Part shown: one piece after another, positions 11,080 to 20,107 of the stretch
How the letters are laid out: each line of letters begins with the position of its first letter
Numbering within the stretch: the first letter of the stretch is position 1
Notes under the pieces: model-generated
Databases searched by the model: none
Told to the model about the DNA's origin: nothing
What the model saw: only the letters and a program-made list of their open reading frames with translations
Made by a program: the position numbers and the translations under genes
Source of the DNA: Paenibacillus pectinilyticus
Lineage (GTDB): Bacteria > Bacillota > Bacilli > Paenibacillales > NBRC-103111
Length of the DNA stretch: 64,000 nt
Direction of reading: 5' to 3'
NCBI RefSeq assembly: GCF_001700435.1
Contig: NZ_LYPC01000027.1
Location: 380 to 64,379, forward strand

Positions 11080-11126
11080 AAGGCTGCGATTTAGGAGCTC
11101 AACCTAAATGCAGTCTTTTTCTTTTT
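11080..11126 (+). terminator. intrinsic terminator after metY
   Basis: AAGGCTGCGATTTAGG pairs with CCTAAATGCAGTCTT around AGCTCAA, followed by TTTTTC. Confidence 0.85.
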
Positions 11127-11223
11127 GGCATTCGCCAATTCGCTGACATGCAACTTTTTTACCCTTATAGAAGTCTATTTGTTTATGAAGCTTGTACAAT
11201 TTCAAGGAGGCATGACAACACCC

Positions 11224-12081
11224 ATGAAAGTCAAAATGGCTGGATCCATCGTCCTACTGATGGCGTTATTTATCGTTGCAGGCTGTGGTAGTAAAGGGGA
11301 TGTCGCACCAACTAGCTCGCCCTCGGCATCTCCCTCGTCTGTAGCAACAGCAACAGTTTCACCTAGTCCATCCGGGGGGAGTCCAACACCTGTCACAACG
11401 CCTTCGGCTGGGTCAACGCAGAAACCAACGGCAAGCCCAACTGTTTCTCCTGTGACAAGCAGCGCTCCACCTAAGAGTGGAGAGGTTCAAGTCGTGGCTA
11501 AACCGGAGAGTGTGACCGTACTCGTCAATAAGCAGAATTCACTGCCTTCGAGTTATGAGCCGGCGGATCTTGTTTATCCGAATATTCCATTCACATTTGC
11601 TGAAAAAATTGAAAAGCGCAAAATGCGCCAAGTCGCAGCTACCGCTATTGAGAAGCTATTTGCCGGAGCGGAAAAGGATGGCATCCATTTGGCCGGTGTA
11701 TCGGCGTATCGTTCCTATGCCACTCAGAAATCTGTTTTTCAAAGCTATGTGAAAAAAGACGGCGAAGAAAAAGCTAAAACGTACAGCGCGGTTCCAGGAA
11801 CGAGTGAGCATGAAACAGGGCTTGCGATTGACGTGACGGGCAGCAATGGGAAGTGCGCGGCAGAGGATTGCTTTGGAGGAACGAAGGAAGCGGTCTGGCT
11901 TGAGAAGCATGCTGCAGATTACGGCTTTATTATTCGTTACCCGCAAGGCAAAGCCGCAATTACAGGTTATCAATATGAGCCTTGGCATATTCGATATGTA
12001 GGTACGGATGTGTCCAAAGAAATTCAAGCGAAAAGTTTGACGATGGAAGAATTTTATCATACGGTTCCCGTCAGCAAATGA
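11224..12081 (+). CDS. VanY-type D-alanyl-D-alanine carboxypeptidase lipoprotein
   Basis: A 285-aa secreted lipoprotein (lipobox VAGC after a hydrophobic core). A Ser/Thr/Pro-rich spacer (about 30-90) is followed by a VanY/peptidase M15B domain. Zinc and catalytic residues are visible: H196 and D203 in SEHETGLAIDV, and H255 in EPWHIRYVG. It should trim the terminal D-Ala from peptidoglycan stem peptides at the outer membrane face. ATG 11224 is chosen because the lipoprotein signal begins there; ATG 11212 touches the AAGGAGG, so it is less likely. No van-type regulator or ligase gene is nearby, so a resistance role is not suggested. Confidence 0.9.
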   Translation: MKVKMAGSIVLLMALFIVAGCGSKGDVAPTSSPSASPSSVATATVSPSPSGGSPTPVTTPSAGSTQKPTASPTVSPVTSSAPPKSGEVQVVAKPESVTVLVNKQNSLPSSYEPADLVYPNIPFTFAEKIEKRKMRQVAATAIEKLFAGAEKDGIHLAGVSAYRSYATQKSVFQSYVKKDGEEKAKTYSAVPGTSEHETGLAIDVTGSNGKCAAEDCFGGTKEAVWLEKHAADYGFIIRYPQGKAAITGYQYEPWHIRYVGTDVSKEIQAKSLTMEEFYHTVPVSK

Positions 12082-12092
12082 TCTAATTAGGC

Positions 12093-12143
12093 AAAAATCC
12101 CCCCACATGGACGCTATTTATTGTCCATGTGAGGGGATTTTGT
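12093..12143. terminator. bidirectional terminator between convergent genes
   Basis: AAAATCCCC and CACATGGAC pair with GTCCATGTG and GGGGATTTT. A-rich on the left and T-rich on the right, it can stop both the VanY gene and the convergent namA. Confidence 0.88.
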
Positions 12144-13148
12144 TTACCAGCCGCGTTGGTAAGGTGCTGGAGGAGCAAGTTCAACACGTAAATCATGAGC
12201 GGCTTTTCTTGCCCAGTAAGGATCTCGAAGCAGCACCCTGCCAAGGAAGATGAGATCAGCACGATGGTTCTGCAGAATCTCTTCTGCTTGCTGAGGTTCC
12301 GTGATCAGTCCAACAGCACCGACGGGAATATCAGCATGCGCGCGGATTTCTTCGGCATAAGGTACTTGATAACCAGGGAAAGTCGTAGGCACCACAGGCG
12401 CATTGCCGCCTGAACTGACATCGATCAGATGGACGCCGAGTGTTTTGAGCTCTGTCGCGAAATAGTGGTGATCCTGAGGCGTGAGTCCGCCTTCTACGTA
12501 TTCGTGTGCAGAAATGCGAACAAACAAAGGACCTGCCCACCGTGTTTGGATCGCTTGAACCGTTTCACGCAAGAAACGGAAACGTCCTTCTTGGTCACCT
12601 CCATAGGCATCTTGACGATGATTAGAGTGAGGGGAGAGGAACTCATTGATCAAGTAACCATGCGCCGCATGAATTTCGATGACATCGAATCCAGCTTGCT
12701 TCGCGCGGTCTGCTGCGTCAGCGAATGCCTGAATTGTATTATGAATATCAGTTATGGTAGCTTCCTCAGGTGTTTTAAATGTATCTGAGAAAGGGATGGC
12801 GGATGGTGCAATGATCGGTGTATCGAGCACTGCTTTGCGGCCGGCATGGGCGAGTTGAATCCCAACATGAGAACCATGGCCGTGAATCGAGTCGACAACA
12901 CGCTTCAATCCTTCAATATGACCATCCTGCCAGATGCCGAGATCACGTGTTGAAATCCGTCCCTGAGCAGTGACGGCAGTAGCTTCAAATATAATAAGCC
13001 CAACTTGGCCAACGGCCCTGGTAGCGTAATGAACATGATGCCAATCTTTGATTTCGCCGGAATCATCAGAAGCGTACATACACATGGGTGACATGACAAT
13101 ACGGTTCTTGAGCGTGATATTGGCAATGCGGTAGGGGGTAAATAACAT
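12144..13148 (-). CDS. namA: NADPH dehydrogenase NamA (old yellow enzyme, YqjM-like)
   Basis: A 334-aa FMN enzyme of the thermophilic-like OYE class that reduces activated C=C bonds with [32 protein letters not shown] is the YqjM N terminus with the class-specific Cys, and [20 protein letters not shown] has the His pair that binds the substrate oxygen. The start at 13148 matches family length (YqjM 338) and has AAGGAG 10 nt upstream; a longer reading to 13235 adds an unsupported N terminus. Product call is strong; the physiological substrate is unknown. Confidence 0.93.
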   Translation of the reverse strand: MLFTPYRIANITLKNRIVMSPMCMYASDDSGEIKDWHHVHYATRAVGQVGLIIFEATAVTAQGRISTRDLGIWQDGHIEGLKRVVDSIHGHGSHVGIQLAHAGRKAVLDTPIIAPSAIPFSDTFKTPEEATITDIHNTIQAFADAADRAKQAGFDVIEIHAAHGYLINEFLSPHSNHRQDAYGGDQEGRFRFLRETVQAIQTRWAGPLFVRISAHEYVEGGLTPQDHHYFATELKTLGVHLIDVSSGGNAPVVPTTFPGYQVPYAEEIRAHADIPVGAVGLITEPQQAEEILQNHRADLIFLGRVLLRDPYWARKAAHDLRVELAPPAPYQRGW

Positions 13149-13236
13149 AAGGCGACAACTCCTTGCTAAGAATGATAGGATTGGGCAAGCCATGATAGCT
13201 TTGTGGATCTGGCTAGATAATAGATGCTGATTCAAT

Positions 13237-13264
13237 TGTATACTAATCCTGTTGGAATTATCAA
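13237..13264 (-). promoter_or_regulatory. candidate promoter of namA
   Basis: On the minus strand TTGATA (13259-13264) and TATACA (13237-13242) are separated by 16 bp, upstream of the namA ribosome binding site. A GGAATTAT motif lies in the spacer. Confidence 0.45.
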
Positions 13265-13444
13265 GTTTGACGCAAAGCTGGTCGAATGGCGGGAATAGTC
13301 AGTTAGGTTTTGATCGTATAGCCTTGAAAAAGTTTTGACATGGCAGTTTGTATATCTTACGCTATCTATAATTGGAGAGAGGCTATGTCGTAATTTTGCA
13401 CCCTACGTTGTCGCTTATTCGAAATTTATCACCTTTCTGCCTCA

Positions 13445-13453
13445 TGATACAAT
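13445..13453 (+). promoter_or_regulatory. candidate extended -10 promoter for the Gfo/Idh gene
   Basis: TGATACAAT (TG, one base, TACAAT) lies about 20 bp before the ribosome binding site, with a weak TTTATC at -35 (13425-13430, 17-bp spacing). Low information, but suitably placed. Confidence 0.4.
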
Positions 13454-13486
13454 GAACCCAAGTCACTTATTTGGAGGTTATTTAGA

Positions 13487-14503
13487 ATGAAGGTAGCTAT
13501 GTTGAGTTTCTGGCACGTACATGCAGGGGATTATGCGAAACAGGTTGATGAGCATCCAGATACTGAAATTGTTGCAGTTTGGGACGAAATTGCCGAAAGA
13601 GGACAGAGAGAGGCTGAGAAGCGGGGCGTAACGTTCTATGCAAGCCTTGATGAACTCTTGGCTAATCAAGACATTGAAGCCGTTGTCGTAGATACACCTA
13701 CCAACCTGCACCGTGATGTCATGATCGCTGCCGCTCAGGCAGGTAAACATATATTCACAGAGAAAGTCATTGCTCCAACACTTCGTGAAGTAAATGAAAT
13801 TCTGGCTGCTGTCGAGAAAGCTGGCATTACGTTAACCGTATCTTTGCCGCGATTGAACTCGGTGTCTACGTTGGCCATTCAAGAAATTGTGGAGAAAGAG
13901 CTGCTAGGGCAAATTACCCTCGTTCGCACAAGACTCTCACACAATGGCGGAATTTCTACCACTGCCAACCCGAACGGCTGGTTGCCGCAGCATTTCTACA
14001 ATGCCGAACAATGTGGCGGCGGCGCACTGATTGATCTTGGATGTCATCCGATGTATCTTAATCGTTTGCTGCTAGGCTTGCCTGTCGCTGTAAGCGCTTC
14101 TTATGGTTATGTGACAGGTAGAGAAGTAGAAGACAATGCGGTTTCATTGCTGCAATATGAGAATGGTGCCCTAGGCATTGTTGAAGCAGGCTTCGTGAAT
14201 GCCTTCTCACCTTTTGTGATTGAAGTTCACGGGACCGCAGGCAGCGTGTTATATTCAGAACATGACGGACGCATCTTGTTGCGTACGAGCAAGTTAGAGG
14301 GAGCAGCAGATCAATGGCAAGCTTATGAGTCGTTAGCTGAAGCGAAGCCAACTGCTTTTGATCAATGGGTTGCTCATATTCAAAATGGCACGAAAGCCAC
14401 CGAAAATATTGGGTTAGCTGTGGACTTAACGAAGCTAATGGAAGCTTCTAATCTATCTGTTTCAAGCAAAAGTCAGGTTCGACTAGATTCGTTAGTCAAC
14501 TAA
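13487..14503 (+). CDS. Gfo/Idh/MocA family oxidoreductase
   Basis: A 338-aa NAD(P)-dependent sugar or cyclitol dehydrogenase-like protein. The N-terminal Rossmann fold is MKVAMLSFWHVHAGDYAK, in which the usual GxGxxG is replaced by SFWHVHA, as in a known subgroup. FTEKVIAPT at about residues 88-96 is the EKP-like motif, and GGGALIDLGCHPMYLNRLLL is the conserved C-terminal motif with the catalytic His region. GGAGG precedes the ATG. It lies 22 nt before an AraC regulator gene and probably forms an operon with it. Substrate not predictable. Confidence 0.88.
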   Translation: MKVAMLSFWHVHAGDYAKQVDEHPDTEIVAVWDEIAERGQREAEKRGVTFYASLDELLANQDIEAVVVDTPTNLHRDVMIAAAQAGKHIFTEKVIAPTLREVNEILAAVEKAGITLTVSLPRLNSVSTLAIQEIVEKELLGQITLVRTRLSHNGGISTTANPNGWLPQHFYNAEQCGGGALIDLGCHPMYLNRLLLGLPVAVSASYGYVTGREVEDNAVSLLQYENGALGIVEAGFVNAFSPFVIEVHGTAGSVLYSEHDGRILLRTSKLEGAADQWQAYESLAEAKPTAFDQWVAHIQNGTKATENIGLAVDLTKLMEASNLSVSSKSQVRLDSLVN

Positions 14504-14525
14504 TTTCAAGTCTGGAAAGGAAACG

Positions 14526-15500
14526 GTGGTCATCGCGATGAGTCAGCCCTTTTACTTTGAACCCATGTTAGAGAATCCGATGGCGTTAGATCGCCTAGAA
14601 TTAAGCTTTCGTTGGGGGGCTTACGGGCTTCGCGTTCTGCGATGCCACCTAACTTCCTTTGCAGCAGGTACAACGATTGACTATCATCAGCATTCCGAGT
14701 ACGAGATTCACTATATTCCCAGCGGCAAAGGGAGAGTCATCCTGGATGGAATCACCCATCCGTTGCATGAGGGACTGCTCTATGTGACAGCACCAGGTGT
14801 CATTCATCGACAGGAAGCTGATGAAGAAGAAGCGATGGGCGAGCTTTGCTTGCATGTGGATATCGTTAAACTGAATCCGAATGCGGATGAAAGCGCGCCT
14901 ACGGCTGCTCGGACGCCAGGTTGGGGAGAAGAGTGGGAGATCGCTGAAGCGGAAGCCTGCATTAGCCAACTGAGCGAACTGCCGCATATCCCAGCCCTAG
15001 ATCGCCATGAAGCGATGAAATGCTTTCTAGTCGCTTATGAAGCATGGCGTAATAATCAGTTGGGTCAGTATACGATTATTAAACAATCGATCATCCAGAT
15101 GCTCCTGCGAACCGTGAGTGCCTATCGACCGGATCAACAAGGCGTGAACCTGCCAGCACGTGATATGAAAAGCTACCGTTACCAGCTAGCGATTCAATTC
15201 ATCGCAGACAATTTCCGCAGACCCTTGACGCTGGAAGGCGTAGCGGAGCGGGTGCAGATCAGCTCGAGGCAGCTTCAACGGATTTTCAAAGAGCAAGCCG
15301 ACGTATCTTTCAGCGAGTATCTGGAACAAGTCCGCCTTAAATTTGTATGCAGCGAGCTTCAACAGACCACGTTAACACTAGAAAAAATCGCCGAACGCAG
15401 CGGATTCACCTCCAGCAATTACCTGCACTACGTGTTCAAAAAAGCTCACGGCACAACCCCGAATGCCTTTCGGGAGAGTAGGTTGCTTCAGCACCAGTGA
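14526..15500 (+). CDS. AraC-family transcriptional regulator with cupin sensor
   Basis: A 324-aa protein. Residues ~25-110 form a cupin-like ligand domain (IDYHQHSEYEIHYIPSGKGRVILDG, a metal-binding type histidine pattern). The C-terminal ~100 residues are an AraC double HTH (GVAERVQISSRQLQRIFKEQ and IAERSGFTSSNYLHYVFKKAHG). The GTG at 14526 follows AAAGG by 5 nt; ATG 14538 is an alternative start. It probably controls the adjacent dehydrogenase in response to the same carbohydrate. Confidence 0.88.
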   Translation: MVIAMSQPFYFEPMLENPMALDRLELSFRWGAYGLRVLRCHLTSFAAGTTIDYHQHSEYEIHYIPSGKGRVILDGITHPLHEGLLYVTAPGVIHRQEADEEEAMGELCLHVDIVKLNPNADESAPTAARTPGWGEEWEIAEAEACISQLSELPHIPALDRHEAMKCFLVAYEAWRNNQLGQYTIIKQSIIQMLLRTVSAYRPDQQGVNLPARDMKSYRYQLAIQFIADNFRRPLTLEGVAERVQISSRQLQRIFKEQADVSFSEYLEQVRLKFVCSELQQTTLTLEKIAERSGFTSSNYLHYVFKKAHGTTPNAFRESRLLQHQ

Positions 15501-15548
15501 GGGTGCCTAGGGATAACAAGGCGATGTAGTAATTTAGTCATCATATGG

Positions 15549-15604
15549 AAAAAGAGCTGACCAGAAGTAGATTAGATTGTCTACTTCACGGACAGCTCTT
15601 TTTA
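15549..15604 (+). terminator. intrinsic terminator after the AraC gene
   Basis: AAAAAGAGCTG and AGAAGTAGA pair with TCTACTTC and CAGCTCTTTTT, forming a long two-part stem followed by T residues. Confidence 0.85.
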
Positions 15605-15639
15605 GTGATTTAAGAAGTAATCATTTACTGATTAACTAG

Positions 15640-16230
15640 TTGCTACTAACGTCACCGTCAGCGCCATTCTATCAGCTGTATACTACTGCCACCGGCAACG
15701 CCACACACTTGCTACTCAAGGTTTTGCCTACTAGCAAAGCAACCTCAATGCCACTGTCACTCTACCAGCTGTATACTACTGTCACAGCCAACGCGACACA
15801 CTTGCTATTCAAGGTCTGCCTACTAGCCAATTAACGTCATCGCCATTTTCACTCTACCAGCTATATACTACTGTCACAGCCAACGCGACACACTTGCTAC
15901 TCAAGGTCTGCCTACTAGCCAATTAACGTCATCGCCATTTTCACTCTACCAGCTATATACTACTGTCACAGCCAACGCGACACACTTGCTACTCAAGGTC
16001 TGCCTACTAGCCAATTAACGTCATCGCCATTTTCACTCTACCAGCTATATACTACTGTCACAGCCAACGCGACACACTTGCTACTCAAGGTCTGCCTACT
16101 AGCCAATTAACGTCATCGCCAGCGTCACTCTACCAGCTATATACTACTGTCACCGCCAACGCCACGCACTAGGCTACTAAAGGTTTTACGTACTAGCCAA
16201 GTAACCCCAGCGCTACCGCCACTCTAACCG
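15640..16230. repeat. minisatellite of about six 92-bp tandem units
   Basis: Units start near 15647, 15739, 15831, 15923, 16015 and 16107. The landmark TTAACGTCATCGCCA recurs at exactly 92-bp steps (15831, 15923, 16015, 16107). The three middle copies are almost identical; the outer copies are diverged. Each unit carries CTACCAGCTATATACTACTG and GCCTACTAGCCAA. 92 is not a multiple of 3 and the frames are broken, so it is not coding. It lies between convergent units (the AraC gene and mtnA). No unique spacers occur, so it is not CRISPR. Confidence 0.93.
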
Positions 16231-16255
16231 CAACAGTGCCTGCACACAAACACTC

Positions 16256-16300
16256 TTTCCGCCAAAATAGCTGGAAAATCTCCAGCTATTTTGGCGGAAA
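16256..16300. repeat. perfect 20-bp inverted repeat (REP-like hairpin)
   Basis: TTTCCGCCAAAATAGCTGGA (16256-16275) is exactly reverse-complemented at 16281-16300 across a 5-nt loop. No T run follows on either strand. The outer CCGCCAAAA half recurs in another palindrome at 61275. Confidence 0.9.
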
Positions 16301-16307
16301 TCCACGT

Positions 16308-16344
16308 AAAAAAAGAAATAACTGGAGAACCTCCAGTTATTTCT
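16308..16344 (-). terminator. probable intrinsic terminator of mtnKA
   Basis: AGAAATAACTGGAG (16314-16327) and CTCCAGTTATTTCT (16331-16344) form a perfect 14-bp stem with a 3-nt loop. Read on the minus strand it is followed by a run of T (complement of the A run at 16308-16314), so it fits the end of the mtnK-mtnA transcript. Confidence 0.7.
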
Positions 16345-16366
16345 AGGTGTTTTAATCATATGGAGC

Positions 16367-16406
16367 GAATTTAGCTGGATTAACTGTAGTTTTTCCAGCT
16401 AAATTC
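16367..16406. repeat. 13-bp inverted repeat
   Basis: GAATTTAGCTGGA (16367-16379) and TCCAGCTAAATTC (16394-16406) are perfect reverse complements around a 14-nt loop. It shares the core TAGCTGGA / TCCAGCTA with the hairpin at 16256, suggesting one family of mobile or copied palindromes. Confidence 0.85.
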
Positions 16407-16471
16407 ACATTTCAGCGATAAATTGAGAATATAACTGTAGGTTTTCCATCTAATCACAAATAAAGTGAAGT

Positions 16472-17551
16472 CTATTCAAAAAGCTTACGCAGGTTTTCGC
16501 CGTACGGAGCTTGAACGATGCCTTTTTCCGTGATAATTGCCGTTACATATTCATTCGGTGTAACGTCGAACGCAGGATTGAACACTTTCACGCCAACTGG
16601 CGCTGTACGTTTGCCAAAGCCTTGCGTGATCTCATCCTCGTGACGCTCCTCGATCGGAATATCCCCGCCAGTTGGCGTGTTCAAGTCGATCGTGGACAGC
16701 GGACTTGCTACATAGAACGGGATGCCGTGGGCTTTCGCCAGCACAGCCACGCTGTAGGTGCCGATCTTGTTGGCGACATCGCCGTTCGCCGCAACGCGGT
16801 CGGTTCCGACGATGACCGCTTGGATCCAGCCCTTCGCCATGACCGCGCCGGCCATGTTGTCACAGATCAGCGTGACGTCTACGCCAGCTTGCTGCAGTTC
16901 AAAAGCGGTGAGCCGTGCGCCTTGCAGCACGGGCCGTGTCTCATCGGCGAACACTTTGATGTTCATCCCTTGCTCCTTAGCCAAGTAGAACGGCGCTAGC
17001 GCCGTGCCGTACTTGGCTGTAGCCAAACCGCCGGCGTTGCAGTGCGTCAGCACGCCAAACCCATCCTCGAACAGCGTGAGCGCATGTTCGCCGATACGGC
17101 GGTTGGTGTCTTCGTCCTCCGCCTGAATCACTTGCGCTTCTGTCAGAAGCGCAGCCTTGAACGCATCCGGGCTCACGCCTTCGGCTGCCAAAGCTCCCGC
17201 TCTCGCACGCATGCGATCGAGCGCCCAGAACAAGTTCACCGCTGTCGGACGTGATGTCGCCAGGTAGTTCGCTTGCTTCTGGACTTCCGCCAGAAGCCCA
17301 TCAACCGCAGCATCCACGCCGCGGATGCCGAGGTAAACGCCATACGCGGCGGCGATCCCAATCGCAGGTGCGCCGCGAACTTTCAAGTGCCGAATCGCTT
17401 CCCACACCTCAATCGGTGTCTCCAGCGGCAAGTACACAATCTCCTCTGGCAGGAGTCGTTGATCTAACAGATCAAGCTGCTGGCCATTCCAACGCAAGGA
17501 TTGCAAAGCACCTTGCTCCTGTCCTTGCTCCACACTATTTGTATTCGTCAT
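16472..17551 (-). CDS. mtnA: S-methyl-5-thioribose-1-phosphate isomerase
   Basis: A 359-aa member of the eIF-2B-alpha/MtnA family that converts methylthioribose-1-phosphate to methylthioribulose-1-phosphate in methionine salvage. [15 protein letters not shown], the catalytic Cys motif [12 protein letters not shown] and the catalytic Asp in [19 protein letters not shown] are all present. The ATG overlaps the mtnK stop by 4 nt (ATGA), so the pair is translationally coupled. The gene is noticeably GC-rich through its middle compared with its neighbours. Confidence 0.96.
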   Translation of the reverse strand: MTNTNSVEQGQEQGALQSLRWNGQQLDLLDQRLLPEEIVYLPLETPIEVWEAIRHLKVRGAPAIGIAAAYGVYLGIRGVDAAVDGLLAEVQKQANYLATSRPTAVNLFWALDRMRARAGALAAEGVSPDAFKAALLTEAQVIQAEDEDTNRRIGEHALTLFEDGFGVLTHCNAGGLATAKYGTALAPFYLAKEQGMNIKVFADETRPVLQGARLTAFELQQAGVDVTLICDNMAGAVMAKGWIQAVIVGTDRVAANGDVANKIGTYSVAVLAKAHGIPFYVASPLSTIDLNTPTGGDIPIEERHEDEITQGFGKRTAPVGVKVFNPAFDVTPNEYVTAIITEKGIVQAPYGENLRKLFE

Positions 17552-18768
17552 AGTACATAACCTCTTTCTGCTGCTCGTGTTGCGATTGCAATAAGCTCAT
17601 CGATCGATGAGATCTGACGGTTCGCACGAATGCTGGCTGTGCCGATCGTTAATGCCATGCGCTGAGCGCGTTCTCTCGCTGCTGCATCCTCAATTTTATC
17701 AATATCTGCTACATGGGCTAGCCCGACAACACGACGCACAATTTTGGCACCCGTGAATCCAACCGTATCACGCAGCAAGTTGGTCAAGAAATAATCTTGA
17801 TAGCCTGGCGTTGCGAAAACACGATCAACCCCATGCTCATTCCATAACGCACGGAAATTTTCTTCGAAATGTGTCCATACATCTTTAACGGTTTGTGTTA
17901 AATAAGCGCGATATGCTGAGCGGCTCACTTCATCTTTACTCCAACCTTCTTGAGCAGCGAAGTTCAGAAGCAGATTCGCTAGAACGGCACCAATATCGAA
18001 GCCCATCGGCCCATAGTAAGCAAATTCAGGGTCAATTACTTTCGTTGAATCTGGTTTGATGAAAATACTGCCCGTATGCAAATCTCCATGAAGGAGAGCT
18101 TGTGCCGCAGTTAAAAACTTATTTCTCAAAATCGCGACTTCGAAGTGAAGCTCTGTGTCAGCCCATAATTGTTCTGCCGCATCACGGATTGGCGCTTCAA
18201 TATTGTTCGTTTCGGCATCGCGGTAAGGATCATCGAAGATCAAATCTTCAGTGATTTTGCACAGCTCAGGGTTAATGAAGCGCCCTTGCTGCAGCTTCTT
18301 CTCTTGCTGATTTTTACCTAAATCAGATGTGTAGAAAAGGGTAGTTGCTAGAAAACGCCCAATGTGCTCCGCGAAAAGCGGGTATTGATTGCCTTCAATT
18401 AAACCTCTGCGCATAATCACATGATCGCTCAAATCTTCCATAACCGTAAGGGCAAGTTCAGCGTCATAGGCATACACATGCGGAACCAGGTCTGGATTTA
18501 AAGCTTCTTCAATGATCAAAGCTTCGCTCTCAATGCGGGCACGATCCAGTGTCAGCGGCCATGATTCCCCAACGACTTTGGCATAAGGGAGCGCTTGTTT
18601 CAAAATAATACTTTTTCCAGTCGCCGCTTCGCTTATACGAAATACGAGGTTTAAATTACCATCCCCAATTTCCTGACTAGTCAGTTCAGCACCTGGTTGG
18701 AATAATTGTGGAATCTGACGTGAATATGCGATGGCTTGCTCTTCCGATAACGGATGATATGTTGACAT
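17548..18768 (-). CDS. mtnK: 5-methylthioribose kinase
   Basis: A 406-aa kinase of the choline/aminoglycoside kinase fold that phosphorylates methylthioribose at position 1 using ATP. Recognisable motifs: [15 protein letters not shown] (P-loop-like strand), [15 protein letters not shown] (catalytic HGD) and [17 protein letters not shown] (metal-binding DPE). AGGAGG lies 8 nt before the ATG on the minus strand. It is first in an operon with mtnA, which completes the first two steps of salvage after nucleosidase action; later mtn genes are not in this window. Confidence 0.96.
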   Translation of the reverse strand: MSTYHPLSEEQAIAYSRQIPQLFQPGAELTSQEIGDGNLNLVFRISEAATGKSIILKQALPYAKVVGESWPLTLDRARIESEALIIEEALNPDLVPHVYAYDAELALTVMEDLSDHVIMRRGLIEGNQYPLFAEHIGRFLATTLFYTSDLGKNQQEKKLQQGRFINPELCKITEDLIFDDPYRDAETNNIEAPIRDAAEQLWADTELHFEVAILRNKFLTAAQALLHGDLHTGSIFIKPDSTKVIDPEFAYYGPMGFDIGAVLANLLLNFAAQEGWSKDEVSRSAYRAYLTQTVKDVWTHFEENFRALWNEHGVDRVFATPGYQDYFLTNLLRDTVGFTGAKIVRRVVGLAHVADIDKIEDAAARERAQRMALTIGTASIRANRQISSIDELIAIATRAAERGYVL

Positions 18769-18827
18769 GTGTAAACCTCCTAAAAGTTTTCGTCAAAAAC
18801 TGACTTCGTAAGGGTCCTCTTAAGTGA

Positions 18828-18843
18828 TTGGAATTAATTCCAA
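18828..18843. promoter_or_regulatory. perfect 16-bp palindrome in the mtnK leader
   Basis: TTGGAATTAATTCCAA lies 60 bp before the mtnK start. A perfect dyad between promoter region and gene is what an operator for a dimeric repressor looks like. I see no S-box (SAM riboswitch) motifs in this leader, although mtnKA is S-box controlled in Bacillus. Confidence 0.45.
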
Positions 18844-19062
18844 CTAATTTACTGAGTATTAATTATTCTTACCTAGTATAAGACAAATTGTTTCTGCATG
18901 AAATACACTTTTCAGAAATGTTGCTTATTTTACATAAAATCGGCGAAATAATCGTAAATTAACGTGTGCGGACGCCATGTTTACATAAGCTTAAAGTTGC
19001 ACAAACACTCGTCGAATGAATGTTAGATATCCTAGAGACAAGAACGTTTCGGAGGATGTGGG

Positions 19063-19242
19063 ATGTGGGTTATGGTCAAAATGGTGAATGTTTTACTTGC
19101 CGTTGTTGCATGTGTCGCTTTCTTATTGATCGCTTATCAAGCAGATCCGCCTAGCGCTGTTCACAATCCGAACCCGATGCAGCAGAATCAAGAACAGTTT
19201 ACCCGAATGCAGCCGCCCTATTACGCTAACTCAAATAAGTGA
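19063..19242 (+). CDS. small single-pass membrane protein, 59 aa
   Basis: An ATG at 19063 preceded by GGAGG (19051-19055) opens a 59-codon frame ending in TGA at 19240. The first 25 residues are a hydrophobic helix (VNVLLAVVACVAFLLIAYQ). The rest is polar and rich in Pro, Asn and Gln (NPNPMQQNQEQ), probably outside the membrane. A terminator follows within 6 nt, which supports a real gene. No family recognised. Confidence 0.7.
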   Translation: MWVMVKMVNVLLAVVACVAFLLIAYQADPPSAVHNPNPMQQNQEQFTRMQPPYYANSNK

Positions 19243-19247
19243 ATGAA

Positions 19248-19284
19248 GGAATGAGCGCGAACCTAGGCTCGTTCCTTTTTGTTT
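19248..19284 (+). terminator. intrinsic terminator after the 59-aa gene
   Basis: GGAATGAGC pairs with GCTCGTTCC (one G-U pair) and is followed by TTTTTGTTTT. Confidence 0.8.
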
Positions 19285-19371
19285 TCTGCACGTTCTTTGC
19301 CTCGCATTTGTTTTGACCACAAAGTTTATTTATAATAGATAGATTAATGAGGAGAACGAGGAGTTGGCGTT

Positions 19372-19941
19372 ATGGGGCAGGGGATGGCATTGAAAGAATG
19401 GGCATCGGCAGTAAGAGCTTTAGAAGCCGGTTCTCAAGTTTTTATTATGCGGAAAGGAGGTATTGTTGAAGAAACAAGAGATTTTCAAGTGGAATCGACT
19501 GATTTCTTTCTCTATCCAACCTATGAACATCAGAGAAAGGAGCTGCTGAAAGAGCAGCATCAAGGTCTGATCGATGAGACGTTGACGAAATGGAGCGCGG
19601 CGGACACGCAAGTGACGATCCGCTCATTCGCCAGATTGGTCGAAGATATTGAGGTTAGCGATCAAGAGCAGTTGAATCAATTGTTTCCTTTTCACATTTG
19701 GACTGAAAATTTCACAGAAGAGCGATTAAAGTGGAAACGTAAAAACCCGCTGCATATTATGTTGTTAAGGGTATATACACTTCATGAACCTATAGTAATT
19801 CCGATCGAACAGGCCTATATGGGCTGCAAATCATGGATCCAGCTTGGAGTATCGGTTCCGGAAGCTTCCGCGATGACTCCTGTGTTGAATGAGGAAGAAT
19901 TTATGGCGCAAGTTGCTGAAATTAAACGTACTTTGGCGTAA
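19372..19941 (+). CDS. DUF1802 family protein
   Basis: A 189-aa cytoplasmic protein. The start MALKEWASAVRALEAGSQVFIMRKGGI, followed by FLYPTYEHQ, is characteristic of the DUF1802 family, which has no established function. No signal peptide or TM segment. GAGGAG lies 8 nt before the ATG. It stands alone ahead of the suf cluster, which has its own promoter, so no functional link is implied. Confidence 0.75.
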   Translation: MGQGMALKEWASAVRALEAGSQVFIMRKGGIVEETRDFQVESTDFFLYPTYEHQRKELLKEQHQGLIDETLTKWSAADTQVTIRSFARLVEDIEVSDQEQLNQLFPFHIWTENFTEERLKWKRKNPLHIMLLRVYTLHEPIVIPIEQAYMGCKSWIQLGVSVPEASAMTPVLNEEEFMAQVAEIKRTLA

Positions 19942-20013
19942 ATTTCATGTAGCTTTTCACAAAACGATCTCCTTTTTCACGCTATTGCCCTTTCTTGATT
20001 TGTCACAGTAAGT

Positions 20014-20019
20014 TATAAT
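20014..20019 (+). promoter_or_regulatory. candidate -10 of the suf operon
   Basis: A perfect TATAAT stands just upstream of the Fur-box-like sequence. The -35 is poor (TTTCTT at 19991-19996 gives a 17-bp spacer; TTGATT at 19995 gives 13 bp). Confidence 0.5.
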
Positions 20020-20024
20020 AGAAT

Positions 20025-20056
20025 TATTCTAATGAGAATCAGTGATAATCATTTCA
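20025..20056. promoter_or_regulatory. Fur-box-like operator upstream of sufC
   Basis: The stretch contains ATTCTAATGAGAAT, itself a dyad, followed by TGATAATCATT, which matches 11 bases of the classical Fur 19-mer (GATAATGATAATCATTATC). It covers the expected transcription start downstream of TATAAT, a repression geometry. Iron control of suf is known in many bacteria; here it is inferred from sequence. Confidence 0.6.
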
Positions 20057-20107
20057 TATGATTGTCATTTATCTAGTACACTCAAACATTATGGAGGCTT
20101 AAAGAAA

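Larger units (their letters stand above)
13149..13486. other. divergent intergenic region, 338 bp
   Basis: This gap between divergent namA and the Gfo/Idh gene holds the candidate promoters listed separately and no credible ORF or RNA gene. A perfect TATAAT (13367) and TTGACA (13335) occur but are 26 bp apart. Confidence 0.6.

Noticed and set aside
11656-12108. 150-aa minus-strand ORF
   Set aside because: It lies antisense to the VanY domain and runs into the terminator; no protein features.
13335-13372. TTGACA and TATAAT as a promoter
   Set aside because: The hexamers are perfect or nearly so but 26 bp apart, too far for sigma-A.
18769-18960. S-box (SAM) riboswitch upstream of mtnK
   Set aside because: Expected from Bacillus, but I find neither the conserved S-box core motifs nor a leader terminator in this region.
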